A stretch of DNA of 52,782 nt from an uncultured Granulosicoccaceae bacterium (lineage in GTDB: Bacteria > Pseudomonadota > Gammaproteobacteria > Granulosicoccales > Granulosicoccaceae): assembly GCA_938028465.1 (NCBI GenBank), contig CALJAA010000059.1, positions 1-52,782 of the forward strand, written 5' to 3'. Shown here in pieces: positions 37,077 to 46,700 of this stretch (position 1 is the stretch's first letter; the number at the start of each line of letters is the position of its first letter). Both the position numbers and the translations under genes were made by a program. The notes below the pieces were generated by a model. That model was given only the letters and a program-made list of their open reading frames with translations, did no database searches and was not told the origin of the DNA.

Positions 37077-37450
37077 CTGCCCGTCCTGGTCAGTACTGAA
37101 ACCTTATCAAGGGAGAGCCGTTTTAATATATCGATGACTGCAACGAACTGTTTGAATTCAACTGTCTCGTCCATGAGTAGTAGGATAGGGCTGTCTTTAG
37201 TGAGCACTTTTAGCTGTAGTTCGGCTGCTTCTAGAGACGTTTCTTCGCCATCAAGAAATACAACGCCTTCTCTATCTACAGCGATTTCAACGCGCTCGAT
37301 ATTATCTGCAGAAGCAGCGGCACTAGAGGAGGGTAGGTCGATATCGAGTTGGCCGTTGGCAACGAATGTCGCGGTGGTTAGCACAATAGCTAATAACACT
37401 AACATGATGTCTATAAACGGAATGACATTAATAGAGTCAAACTTTTTCAT
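37073..37450 (-). CDS. exbD: ExbD biopolymer transport protein
   Basis: This 125-residue protein has one N-terminal helix carrying the conserved Asp ([19 protein letters not shown]15), needed for proton use, followed by a periplasmic domain. The ATG at 37450 shares a base with the exbB stop (TAATG), so I prefer it to an earlier in-frame start; [14 protein letters not shown] is the standard ExbD N-terminus. The order exbB-exbD-tonB, with overlaps at both joints, indicates one transcript. Confidence 0.93.
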   Translation of the reverse strand: MKKFDSINVIPFIDIMLVLLAIVLTTATFVANGQLDIDLPSSSAAASADNIERVEIAVDREGVVFLDGEETSLEAAELQLKVLTKDSPILLLMDETVEFKQFVAVIDILKRLSLDKVSVLTRTGS

Positions 37451-37887
37451 TAGCTGTGATCGGTCACGCCATGTGCCAGTTTCCACAAAGAAATAATGCG
37501 CTCAGCTTTTGCCACCAGCATGTTGTAGAAAATCATTGATGGTATTGCTACGAATAAACCTAAGGCGGTTGCTTTAAGGGCAAGGGCCAAGCCGACCATC
37601 ACAGAGCTAGTATCAATTTGCCCAGTCTGCCCGATATCGTAGAATGTGATCATAATACCGAAGACGGTACCGAGCAATCCAACATAGGGTGCGTTGGATG
37701 CGATGGTGGCGATTATGGGCAAGCCCTTGTTTAGATCAAGCTTTAGTAGTTCAAGCTGCGGGTAGCGGTCTACCTTGATACGACTGAAGCTAATAGCTCT
37801 TTCGATAGCATAAGCCAAGGCTAAAAAGCTCATGATTCCGAGCACGGCAAATACGCTGATATCCAGATATTGTTTTATTAATTCCAT
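37450..37887 (-). CDS. exbB: ExbB biopolymer transport protein (MotA/TolQ/ExbB family)
   Basis: This 145-residue inner-membrane protein has three helices: residues 8-30, and a C-terminal pair around NAPYVGLLGTVFGIMITFYDIG and GLALALKATALGLFVAIPSMIFYN. These are the classic ExbB motifs. It is shorter than E. coli ExbB (244) but normal for the compact three-helix group. Its ATG is 2 bp after the receptor remnant stop, with only a weak, distant AAGG, so translation was probably coupled to the receptor gene. Decay of that gene may therefore affect expression. Confidence 0.92.
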   Translation of the reverse strand: MELIKQYLDISVFAVLGIMSFLALAYAIERAISFSRIKVDRYPQLELLKLDLNKGLPIIATIASNAPYVGLLGTVFGIMITFYDIGQTGQIDTSSVMVGLALALKATALGLFVAIPSMIFYNMLVAKAERIISLWKLAHGVTDHS

Positions 37888-37889
37888 AT

Positions 37890-38721
37890 TTAGAATGTAG
37901 CCTTAAAACCAACGGAGACGAAGCCCTCCGTCTGGGTTTCTAGTTCCCTTTCGGAGTAATCAGCATTGTAGTCATATCCGGCGGCATTTTTGGTACCTAG
38001 TAGGTTTTGTACCTCTAAATAAGCGCCCATGGTGTTATCTCCTTTGCGCAGGTACGTTCTATCAATCCTAAAATCGACCCGATGATATAGCGGGAATCGT
38101 TTTGAGTTCAATTTGCCGTAGCTTGGGCGAAAAAAACCAGCAATATCGGGATCCTCGGTCGAACCGGTCACTGGCGTATAGGAGGCTCCACTATGAATAG
38201 CGACTTTGGCACCAAAAGACCATTTTTTGTTGTATTTGTACGTACCGACCAGGCTGATATTAACTGGCTGATCAAAGTCGAATACGAAGCTCTCGCCGGT
38301 TCTCTTTTCGGTGCGATCAGCCTCTGATAATGATACGGCAGCCCAACCTGAAAACTTGTTAGTTAGATTTTTACGTATTAGTGTATCCAGGCCGTACGCA
38401 CTGCCTTCACCATATTGGTGTAATTAAGTTCGTCATCCGTGGTAGCTAGATCATCTAAGGTTTTGTAGTAGAACTCTGATTTCACACTCCAGCCGTGGTT
38501 AAGTGATTTATGTACACCCACTTGAGCATGTACTGACTTGGAGTATTCGATATCTGGATTTCCAAATACCTCAGAGCTCACAATGTAGTCTGGTGATTGA
38601 TGGTATAGCCGGAATCCGGCGTTGAGTAAGGTGGAATCACTTAATGGGTATTCTGCTGCAAGAGGGCGCAGTGAGGAATCAGACAACGAGCTAGGTGCTG
38701 CTCGCTGACTGACTATTGATG
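37890..38721 (-). pseudogene. 3' remnant of a TonB-dependent receptor gene (5'-truncated, frameshifted)
   Basis: The C-terminal barrel of a TonB-dependent receptor is encoded in two frames. From the 5' side: RPLAAEYPLSDSTLLNAGFR and DIEYSKSVHAQVGVHKSL in one frame up to ELNYTN near 38425, then GEGSAYGLDTLIRKNLTNKF, SWKKNYKY-type strands and FPLYHRVDFRIDRTY to the terminal ATF in another. The switch near 38411 fits loss of one base. The plug and most of the barrel are absent; frame-open sequence stops at the SDR stop codon (38722-38724), indicating a deletion junction there. Only about 270 of the expected 650-800 residues remain. No working receptor is expected. Confidence 0.85.
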
Positions 38722-39426
38722 TTAAACGCCTGCGGTTAACCCACCGTCAACGCGTAAATTTTGGCCCATGATGTAGCTCGATTTTGGTGACACCATAAAC
38801 GATATGGTTTCCGATAATTCACGTACCTGTGCATAACGCCCAGCTGGAATACGCGCAACTCGATCAGCTTTTTCAGGTAGGCTATCGATAAAGCCTGGCA
38901 ACACGTTGTTCATGCGTACACCTTCAGCTGCAAACTTATTAGTAAAGAGTTTTGTGTAGCCCGCTAGCGCTGCACGAAATACAGCTGAAGTAGGAAAATC
39001 GGCATCAGGCTCAAAGGTTGCGAAGGTTGAGATGTTGACTATTGATCCCGATTTTTGTGCTCGCATGATGGGCAACACTTGGCGTGTCATACGCACGACA
39101 TTCATCATGTAGTAATCCATACCCGTGTGCCAATCCTCATCACTGATTTCATCCACTTCGCCTTTGGGGCCGTGGCCAGCACAATTGACGACGCCATCAA
39201 TTCGACCAAACTTGTCAAATGATTGTTTTACAAAGGCTTCAAGGTCGGCTGTCACTAAGTTAGAACCGGTAAAGCCAAAGCCGCCTAACTCGTTGCCTAA
39301 TGCTTCGCCTTTGCCTGACGAAGACATTACAGCAACTTGATAGCCGTCTTCTGATAACTTGCGCGCAGCATCGGCACCGATACCGCTACCGCCGCCGACG
39401 ATAAGTGCTACTGGAGAATCTGCCAT
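38722..39426 (-). CDS. SDR-family oxidoreductase with non-canonical active site
   Basis: This 234-residue Rossmann-fold protein has the SDR cofactor motif GGGSGIGADAARKL, NCAGHG in place of NNAG, SGSIVNIST with the catalytic Ser region, and C-terminal GQNLRVDGGLTAGV. The position of the usual YxxxK reads SAVFR before AALAGYTKLF, so both Tyr and Lys are replaced. Either it acts without classical hydride chemistry or another residue substitutes. AAGGAAACC upstream supports the start. It is the third gene of an operon with MttB and FAD-demethylase genes (spacing 35 bp). Confidence 0.88.
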   Translation of the reverse strand: MADSPVALIVGGGSGIGADAARKLSEDGYQVAVMSSSGKGEALGNELGGFGFTGSNLVTADLEAFVKQSFDKFGRIDGVVNCAGHGPKGEVDEISDEDWHTGMDYYMMNVVRMTRQVLPIMRAQKSGSIVNISTFATFEPDADFPTSAVFRAALAGYTKLFTNKFAAEGVRMNNVLPGFIDSLPEKADRVARIPAGRYAQVRELSETISFMVSPKSSYIMGQNLRVDGGLTAGV

Positions 39427-39461
39427 GTTGGTTTCCTTAAAGTTAGGTTAGTGATTACCCG

Positions 39462-40997
39462 TTAGTCTAATAATATATTGTGTTTCTTGCGAATGGCAAT
39501 ATCAGCTTCTGAGCTTAAGTATTCTGGTTTATGGGCATGTAGAATCTCGCGCGCCTTAACGCTAGCTCGTTGCCACATATCCTTTGCGCCTTCTTCTTCC
39601 CACACCGGGGGTTGGGCGCGGTCAGTTAGCGTGCTTGGCCAGAAGTAATCGCGTTGCATGGCATCCATCGTGTGCTGCGATCCTAAAAAATGACCCTCAC
39701 CAAACACGGCTTGTTCAATTGCATCAAAGCCTAGTGTTTCTTCGTTAACTTCGATCCCTCGAAGTACGCGATAAACCTGCGAGAGCATTTCGTTATCGAT
39801 CACCATGGCTTCAAATGATACGCCTAGCAGGCTTGCCATCATGCCTGATGATTCGTAGATCATGTTGCAGCCTGCTAAGCCTACGCCTAATGACGACATG
39901 GCTTTCTCTAAGCCCATCTGTGCATCAACCGCTTTTGCATCGCTCATGCTGGACGCAGCGCCTGATGGTAATCCTAGCCAGTTAGAGAGTTGTGCAGAAG
40001 CCGCGTTGAGTAAGGTGATTTCACCACCACTACCACAAAACGAACCGGTGCGTAAATCAATAACAAATGGCCAATTAGAGAAAATCATTGGATAGCCAGA
40101 CTCGTACACATTGACCATCATCAAGGCTGCCAAGGTCTCTGCCAGCGTTGAAGACAACATACCTGCAATGGTTGCCGGAGCAGTAGCGCCCGATTGTGCG
40201 GCGATGATATTGTTTAATGGCATGCGATGACGCATGCAAGCCATCGCGACATCATAGGCATCTTCGCCATAGCGTAATGGGGAAATAACTGGGCTGATAT
40301 GAGCTTTACAGAAGGGGCGTTCACTAAACTTACCTGCGCCACCTAATGCCGTATCAAACATTGCAACGATAGGGTCTACAGTTTCTGGGATGGTGAAGCT
40401 AGTGCCTACGGGCTTGTTTGTGCCTTTAAGTAGGGCATAGGCGGTATTGATATCGAGATCGATTAGTTCGGGTACATCGGTTGCAACGCAGCATCTTGTA
40501 AACCAACTGATGTTGGGCAAAAAATCCGCCATTCGAGTGAAGTCGTATAAATCGCGTAGTGTGGCAGCGCGATATTTATGCGTATCAATATCCAGAGTCT
40601 GTACGGCAGCACCCCCTGTGCCATAAAATACTTTATCGCCGCCTACCTCAAAGTCATGTTTGCCATCGCGGCCATACATAGGGAAGCTTCTACAAGCCCC
40701 TGCGATAACATCTTCAACCATGCCTGGCGAGTAACATAACCTCCCTGCTTTATTGACTGTCGCGCCTTTTTTTACTGCTTGTTCAACTAGTGCGGGCGGC
40801 GCCTCACCCATGCCAATATCAGACAAGATACGAAGGGCATTTTGATAGATCTGTTGAATGTCATTATCGGTTAACGGTTTGTATTGACCGCCAATTGGCC
40901 CGGGAGGAGCAGGGTTTATCTCAGGTGCTTTTGCGCGTTTGGCATGCATCGCTTCGCGTGCACTGACTTTGCCTCGGCGGCGTGGCTTGCTGCTCAT
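39462..40997 (-). CDS. Trimethylamine methyltransferase (MttB) family protein, non-pyrrolysine type
   Basis: This 511-residue TIM-barrel methyltransferase belongs to the MttB superfamily. The ORF runs through without an in-frame amber codon, so it is of the non-pyrrolysine group, some members of which (MtgB) demethylate glycine betaine or related quaternary amines onto a corrinoid protein. Typical segments are LSDIGMG, GTGGAAVQTLDIDT, SGATAPATIAGMLSSTLAETLA and SDAKAVDAQMGLEKAMSS. It lies 5 bp after the FAD demethylase gene, so they are co-expressed. No corrinoid protein or reactivase is in the window, so the methyl acceptor is unknown. The basic N-terminus is unusual. Confidence 0.9.
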   Translation of the reverse strand: MSSKPRRRGKVSAREAMHAKRAKAPEINPAPPGPIGGQYKPLTDNDIQQIYQNALRILSDIGMGEAPPALVEQAVKKGATVNKAGRLCYSPGMVEDVIAGACRSFPMYGRDGKHDFEVGGDKVFYGTGGAAVQTLDIDTHKYRAATLRDLYDFTRMADFLPNISWFTRCCVATDVPELIDLDINTAYALLKGTNKPVGTSFTIPETVDPIVAMFDTALGGAGKFSERPFCKAHISPVISPLRYGEDAYDVAMACMRHRMPLNNIIAAQSGATAPATIAGMLSSTLAETLAALMMVNVYESGYPMIFSNWPFVIDLRTGSFCGSGGEITLLNAASAQLSNWLGLPSGAASSMSDAKAVDAQMGLEKAMSSLGVGLAGCNMIYESSGMMASLLGVSFEAMVIDNEMLSQVYRVLRGIEVNEETLGFDAIEQAVFGEGHFLGSQHTMDAMQRDYFWPSTLTDRAQPPVWEEEGAKDMWQRASVKAREILHAHKPEYLSSEADIAIRKKHNILLD

Positions 40998-41002
40998 GTT
41001 GC

Positions 41003-43435
41003 TTAGCTCTTAACTAGTTCGTTGGAGGGGTCGTACAAACAAGGCTCTGTTACAAGCACAGGGTAGCGTTCACCCAAAAGATCTATAGTGAGTTGCGTAC
41101 CAATCTGAGCATATTCAGGATTAACAAATGCATAAGCTATATTCTTCTGTACGCGATGACCGTAGTCACCTGAGGTTATCGTGCCGATCAACTTGTCGCC
41201 ATGGTAAATAGAGTCACCGGCATGAGCCACCGCGGTATCACAATCTAGCGTCATAGTGACGAACAATTTCATTGGGCCGCGAGCTATTTCTTTTTCTAAT
41301 GCAGCTTTGCCGACAAAGTCGGCTTTGCTCATATCAACAAAGCGATCTAATGTTGATTCCATCGGGTTACGTTCGTAAATTAAATCAGCTTTCCAGTGGC
41401 GATAGCCTTTTTCCATTCGCATGGATTCAGTTGCGTATAAACCAAATCGCGATAGATTAAATGCACTACCAGCATCGTTAATCAATTGCCAAGCTAAATA
41501 CAACTGCTCGTTTGGTATATGTAGCTCGTAGGCTAGTTCCCCTGAAAAACTAACACTCATGGCAGTAACTGCAACATGGCCAAGTGTTTTTGACTGCACG
41601 CTCATCCAAGGAAAGGCGGCCTTCGACCAATCACATCTTGGAGATAAGGATTGAAGGAGCTTGCGTGACTGAGGGCCTGCTACAACCAGTATCGTGTGGC
41701 TGTTGGTCAATTCAGTGAGTTGTACGGACTCAGGCTTAAAGCGATTAAGCCAATCACGATCATGCCACTCTGCAGCTGCGGCAGACCCATACCAGTAGTG
41801 ATCCTCACCGAGCTTAGCAATAGTTGCTTCGCCCAATACGTGCCCATGTTCATTGAGTAGGTAACACAAACGCACCTTGCCTGTAGCAGTGGGTAATTTG
41901 CTGCAAACCACTTTATCTAAAAAGGCTGTCGCGCCTTCTCCGCGAATCTCGTAGCGATTAAACCCAGATACTTCCATGATGCCGACATCTTTAGTTAGTG
42001 ATGCAATTTCGTTAGCCACTAACTCTTTGGTAGGCGTAAACCTGAAACTGTGGTGGTCAACAAAATCGGGTTGATCCTCGGGTTTAAAGCACAGTGCGCG
42101 TTCCCAACCGTTTACTACACCCCAAATGGCTCCAAGGTTATCAAGCACGGTGTAGAGAGGAGTGGTGCGAGCAAGCCTCGCTGCAGGGCGATGCTCGTGG
42201 GGCATGTGGTAATGAAATTCGTTCTGATAATCTTCAATGGCTTTAAGACAGGTGTGCTCCGTGTTGGCATATTGAGTAAAACGACGCGGATCAAGGCTCC
42301 AGGCATCCCATTCACATTCGCCATGCACGATAAGCTCTGAGAGTATTTTGCCGTGGCCGCCACCTTCACCAATGCCTGCACGTAATCCAATGATGCAATA
42401 GGCGTTTTCTACACCTGGTATCTGGCCAACCAACGGCATGCCATCAATTGTATAAGTAATGGGACCGTTAACGACGGTGTGTATACCGGCGTTTTCCAAA
42501 GCTGGCATTCGCTTAAAAATGCCTTCCATATTATCAAGGCATCGATCAAGGTCTGACGGGCAGAGCTCTTTAGTAAAGTTTGGATCGATACCATCCATGC
42601 CAAAGGTTTTGCAGCCTTGCTCATATACGCCAACTAATAACCCCTGTTTTTCTTGTCGGCTATAAAAATCGTCACCCGGGTCTCGTATAACTGGCACTTG
42701 AAAATCGAGTGCTTCCAGCTCTGGCAAGGTGTCGGTTAAAAAATACATGTGCTCCATTGATGTAACTGGATGCTCTACACCGAGCATATTGCCAACCTCG
42801 TTGACACGATAGCCAGATGCATTGACTACCTTCTCGCAAGTGATGTCACCGTTTTTCGTATGAACAATAAATTCGCCGTTGGATTTACGAGAGATGTTTT
42901 CTACTGGGTTGAAACGATAAACACTGGCTCCGGCTTTTCGAGCTTCGCGGGCCAAAGCGAACGTAATACCAGATGGGTCTATATAGCCGTCCAGTGGGTC
43001 CCACCAAGCACCCAGAATATTATCGGTTTTTAAAAGAGGGTGACGCTTGCCAACTTCTTGCGCATCGATGACTTCCATCTCCACGCCCATGGCTTTAGCC
43101 AAACCGACATGATGATGATAGATGTCTAGGTGATCTTGCGTGTAGGCTGTGCGCATACCACCAGTGATGTGATAAGAGAAAGGGTGATCTGGATCTGCGG
43201 CCAGGCGTTGATACAATTCAATACTGTGTTTCTTTAAGCCAATCATGGTTTGGTTGCCACCAAACTGTGTGACTTGAGCTGCTGCGTGCCAGGTTGAGCC
43301 AGATGTCAACTCATCGCGCTCTACAAGGGCGACGTCAGTCCAGCCTTGTTGCGTCAGGTGATACAAAGTGGAACAGCCGGCAATGCCACCCCCAATAACT
43401 ACTACCCGGGCGTGTGCTTTCACTGTGTTGTTCAT
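41003..43435 (-). CDS. FAD-dependent dimethylglycine/sarcosine dehydrogenase-like protein with GcvT domain
   Basis: This 810-residue protein has an N-terminal DAO-type FAD domain (VVVIGGGIAGCSTLYHL; a GSTWHAA segment typical of His-linked FAD) and a C-terminal aminomethyltransferase-like folate domain from about residue 430 (ELAYELHIPNEQLYLAW, GLYATESMRMEKGYRHW). This layout is that of dimethylglycine dehydrogenase/sarcosine dehydrogenase, which remove N-methyl groups and deliver the C1 unit to tetrahydrofolate. It is first in a three-gene operon with MttB and SDR genes. Substrate may be dimethylglycine, sarcosine or a relative. Confidence 0.92.
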   Translation of the reverse strand: MNNTVKAHARVVVIGGGIAGCSTLYHLTQQGWTDVALVERDELTSGSTWHAAAQVTQFGGNQTMIGLKKHSIELYQRLAADPDHPFSYHITGGMRTAYTQDHLDIYHHHVGLAKAMGVEMEVIDAQEVGKRHPLLKTDNILGAWWDPLDGYIDPSGITFALAREARKAGASVYRFNPVENISRKSNGEFIVHTKNGDITCEKVVNASGYRVNEVGNMLGVEHPVTSMEHMYFLTDTLPELEALDFQVPVIRDPGDDFYSRQEKQGLLVGVYEQGCKTFGMDGIDPNFTKELCPSDLDRCLDNMEGIFKRMPALENAGIHTVVNGPITYTIDGMPLVGQIPGVENAYCIIGLRAGIGEGGGHGKILSELIVHGECEWDAWSLDPRRFTQYANTEHTCLKAIEDYQNEFHYHMPHEHRPAARLARTTPLYTVLDNLGAIWGVVNGWERALCFKPEDQPDFVDHHSFRFTPTKELVANEIASLTKDVGIMEVSGFNRYEIRGEGATAFLDKVVCSKLPTATGKVRLCYLLNEHGHVLGEATIAKLGEDHYWYGSAAAAEWHDRDWLNRFKPESVQLTELTNSHTILVVAGPQSRKLLQSLSPRCDWSKAAFPWMSVQSKTLGHVAVTAMSVSFSGELAYELHIPNEQLYLAWQLINDAGSAFNLSRFGLYATESMRMEKGYRHWKADLIYERNPMESTLDRFVDMSKADFVGKAALEKEIARGPMKLFVTMTLDCDTAVAHAGDSIYHGDKLIGTITSGDYGHRVQKNIAYAFVNPEYAQIGTQLTIDLLGERYPVLVTEPCLYDPSNELVKS

Positions 43436-43757
43436 GTTGTTACCGCTATAGCTGAATGAGTGGCGTTGTTGATTTTCGCACTATTTATTGGCAAATAATA
43501 TAGAAGCGTCAAAAGAAGCCGGATTCTAGCTCTTATGACGCTTATTGGTAATTGTCCCGCCACCACCATTACTCCGGCTCCTCTAATTTCGGGTGCCAAA
43601 TCGCATTGGCGGCAAATTATTCCTTAATCATATCAAGGCACTTGAAAAAACTGGCACAGATAGTGGTACTCCGTGCTCGTTGTGGCCGTCACTGGTTTAG
43701 CGAGAGGACTCGCTTCGCGTTGGTGGTCTGATTACACAGGTTCACAAGGAATGACAA
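43436..43757. other. Divergent intergenic region with an 8-bp inverted repeat
   Basis: This 322-bp spacer lies between the demethylase operon and the giant repeat protein gene. It contains AAGCGTCA (43504-43511) and TGACGCTT (43536-43543), perfect arms 24 nt apart, which may be a regulator site or stem. I looked for riboswitch-like structure expected of a glycine/betaine gene and saw none. AAGGA at 43746-43750 is the Shine-Dalgarno for the 43758 gene. Confidence 0.5.
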
Positions 43758-46700
43758 ATGGATTTTGCTTGGCTATGCAATCTAAGTAGCAGGCACGGTA
43801 AAGGTTCGATCACCACCGTTAAAACAACTGACACCTCAAAAAGCAAGAAGTGTCAAAAGCTTTCACAGCGAACGCTGCCTTGTTTTGTGGGCGGCTTACT
43901 CGCATCCGTCGTAGGCACTTCGCAAGCTGCGGTCGATGCGCTCGCCGACATACAAACCATTACTATTCCTTCTACATCATCCCAATTTAATGTTGGCGGT
44001 GATACGTATACCTTTGGTAACGGGCTAGATCGAAAGCTTACTGGCGTTACCACAATATCCGGCGTAAGTTTTATCGTGTTGGGAGACGAAAGCCGAGTCA
44101 TTGCACGTACATTGGATAACGCCATAGTGGCGGGCGGCTTGCGATCAAAGATGTTTGCTGAAGTCAGTGCCGCTGGCACCGGCACCCGTAACTATGTGTC
44201 TTCGTTCCCTGATGCGGCGGGTTCATTTGATGTCACGCAACTATTGGGCGGAACAATCATCAACCGCGGCGCACTCGATGTCTTTCTTAATGCGCCAAAT
44301 CCGAGCAATGAAATTCCTGGAAATATTGAACGCGTCGATTTTATCTATGACCGCGGCGTTACAACGCCGGCGGATGCTGCCTTACTAACCGAAGGTGGGC
44401 ACATCTACATCGAAAAAAATGCCAACAACCCTGCGCAAGTAGCAGCGATATTAGCACTAGACCTGTATGGCAACCCAACACGGTTCGGTCCATTACTGGA
44501 AATCACTACAGCTAATATGCAACACGCAACTATCGATGGACAAACTAAATCATTCTCATGGCATTTTTTAGCTGACCAAGCGCCTATTGGAACTAGCGCA
44601 TTGACTGGGGGTGATTTGTACACTGAAGGTGCCTTTCCAAGCTACAAAAGCGGTAAAGATGAATTTCTTGGTGGCGCTATCATGACGTTTGCTGATTTAG
44701 GTTTAAGCCAGAGTGAACTCTATTTTGGTCTTGCTTATTTTGATGGCAGTATCAAACAAAGTGATGTGGATAGTGGGGTGGTTGATCTTGTTTCTATGAC
44801 AGGTTTCAACACAGACACAGCAAGCGGCTATGGTGGCGCTGATTTTGGTGGCGGCCTGGGCGGCGTATTAATGTCAGTAGATGCCGTAAACGCTGTTGTG
44901 CTTGATACCGACAGAGATGGTGTTGGCGATATCGATGATCTTGACGATGACAATGATGGCATACCGGATTCGGCTGAAGGTTTACTTGATTCTGATAAAG
45001 ATGGTATCCCTGATTCGCTGGACGCTGATAGTGATAATGACGGTATCAGTGACGCAATCGAAGCAGGAGGGATTGACGCTGATGGTGATGGGCGAATAGA
45101 TAACTTTATTGATGCAAACAGTGATGGTCTTGACGATTCTACTGCGGCTACACCGTTGCCCGTGTTGGATACCGATAGCGATTTGAAACCAGACTATCTA
45201 GATCTGGATTCAGACAACGATAGCTTGAGCGATCTCATTGAAGCGGGTGGCCGTGACTCAAATGCCGATGGCCTTGTTGACAACTTTATTGACAGAAACG
45301 GTGATGGTCTCGACGACTCCATACGCCAAATACCTCTACCAATATCTGATACAGATGCTGATAGTCAGTATAACTTTCGTGATATCGACAGTGACAATGA
45401 TGGCGTAATGGATTCGATAGAAGCCACATTGGATACTGATGGTGATGGTATTGCTGATTATGAAGATCCGGATTCTGGTTCAAACCCAGATTCTGATCAA
45501 GACGGCATCGATGATGTAGTCGAAGCTGGTCCGAACCTCAGCTCACCTCTTGATAGCGATGGTGATGGCATTATCGACATGCTCGATACTGACAGTGACA
45601 ACGATGGTATTGCTGATCTGATTGAGGGCGTAGTTGATACCGACTCGGATGGAGCTGCTGACTACCTGGATATTGATTCGGATAACGACGGCATTTCTGA
45701 TCAGTTCGAAGATACAACATCACCTACATGGCTTGGGTTGGACTCAGATGCTGATGGCATCGATGACGCGCTCGACTTTGATAGCGTGTTCGGCCTGGAT
45801 ACCAATGCTAATGGCATTGGTGATGCAGTAGAGCCCACTGACACAGATGCTGACGGTATACCTGATCACCAGGATTTAGACAGTGACGGTGATGGCGTTA
45901 CTGACCTAGTCGAAACAAATAGTGACAGCGATGGTGATGGCACGGCTAACCAAATTGACTTAGATTCAGATAACGACGGTATCTCTGATGCATTAGAAAG
46001 TCGCGGCAGTGTTGTATTAAGCGGTTTAGATACGGATTCAGACGGTATCGATAACGCTATTGATGCGGATGTTACAGGTGGCGCAGATGCAAATTCCAAC
46101 GGCATTGATGATGCGCTTGAAACTACTGACACGGATTTAGATGGATTGCCTGATTATTTAGATCTGGATAGCGACAATGACGGCATATTAGATATTACCG
46201 AATCGGGTGCTGGTGCATCACTAAGCGACGCCGACGGCGATCTAATACCTGATTATCTTGATTTGGATTCTGATAACGATGGTATCAGCGATAACGTAGA
46301 AGACAGCTCCTCACCAGCACTAAGTGGGCTTGATGTTGACAGCGATGGTATTGATGATGCGGTTGACGTGGATGTCACTAATGGTGCTGATAATAATGCC
46401 AATGGTATTGACGATACATTCGAAGCCACTGATAGCGATGGTGATGCAACGCCTGATCACCTAGATACTGATAGTGATAATGACACCATTAGCGATAGCG
46501 CAGAAACCAGCGGTACCGGAACGTTGATTGATACCGATGGCGACAGCATAGCCGACTATCTTGATTTGGATTCGGATAACGACACCATCCCTGATTCGGT
46601 AGAAGGGGTTGTTGATGAAGATGCTAATGGCATTCCAGACTATCGCGATACTATTGCTGGGCAAGACTCTGGATCGGATTCCGATAATGATGGGATCTCT

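Noticed and set aside
39462-40997. Possible pyrrolysine-encoding amber codon in the MttB-family gene
   Set aside because: The frame is open from start to stop without an in-frame TAG, so it is a non-pyrrolysine homologue.
43436-43757. Glycine- or betaine-linked riboswitch before the demethylase operon
   Set aside because: No conserved riboswitch core or consistent helix set could be recognised; only an isolated 8-bp inverted repeat is present.
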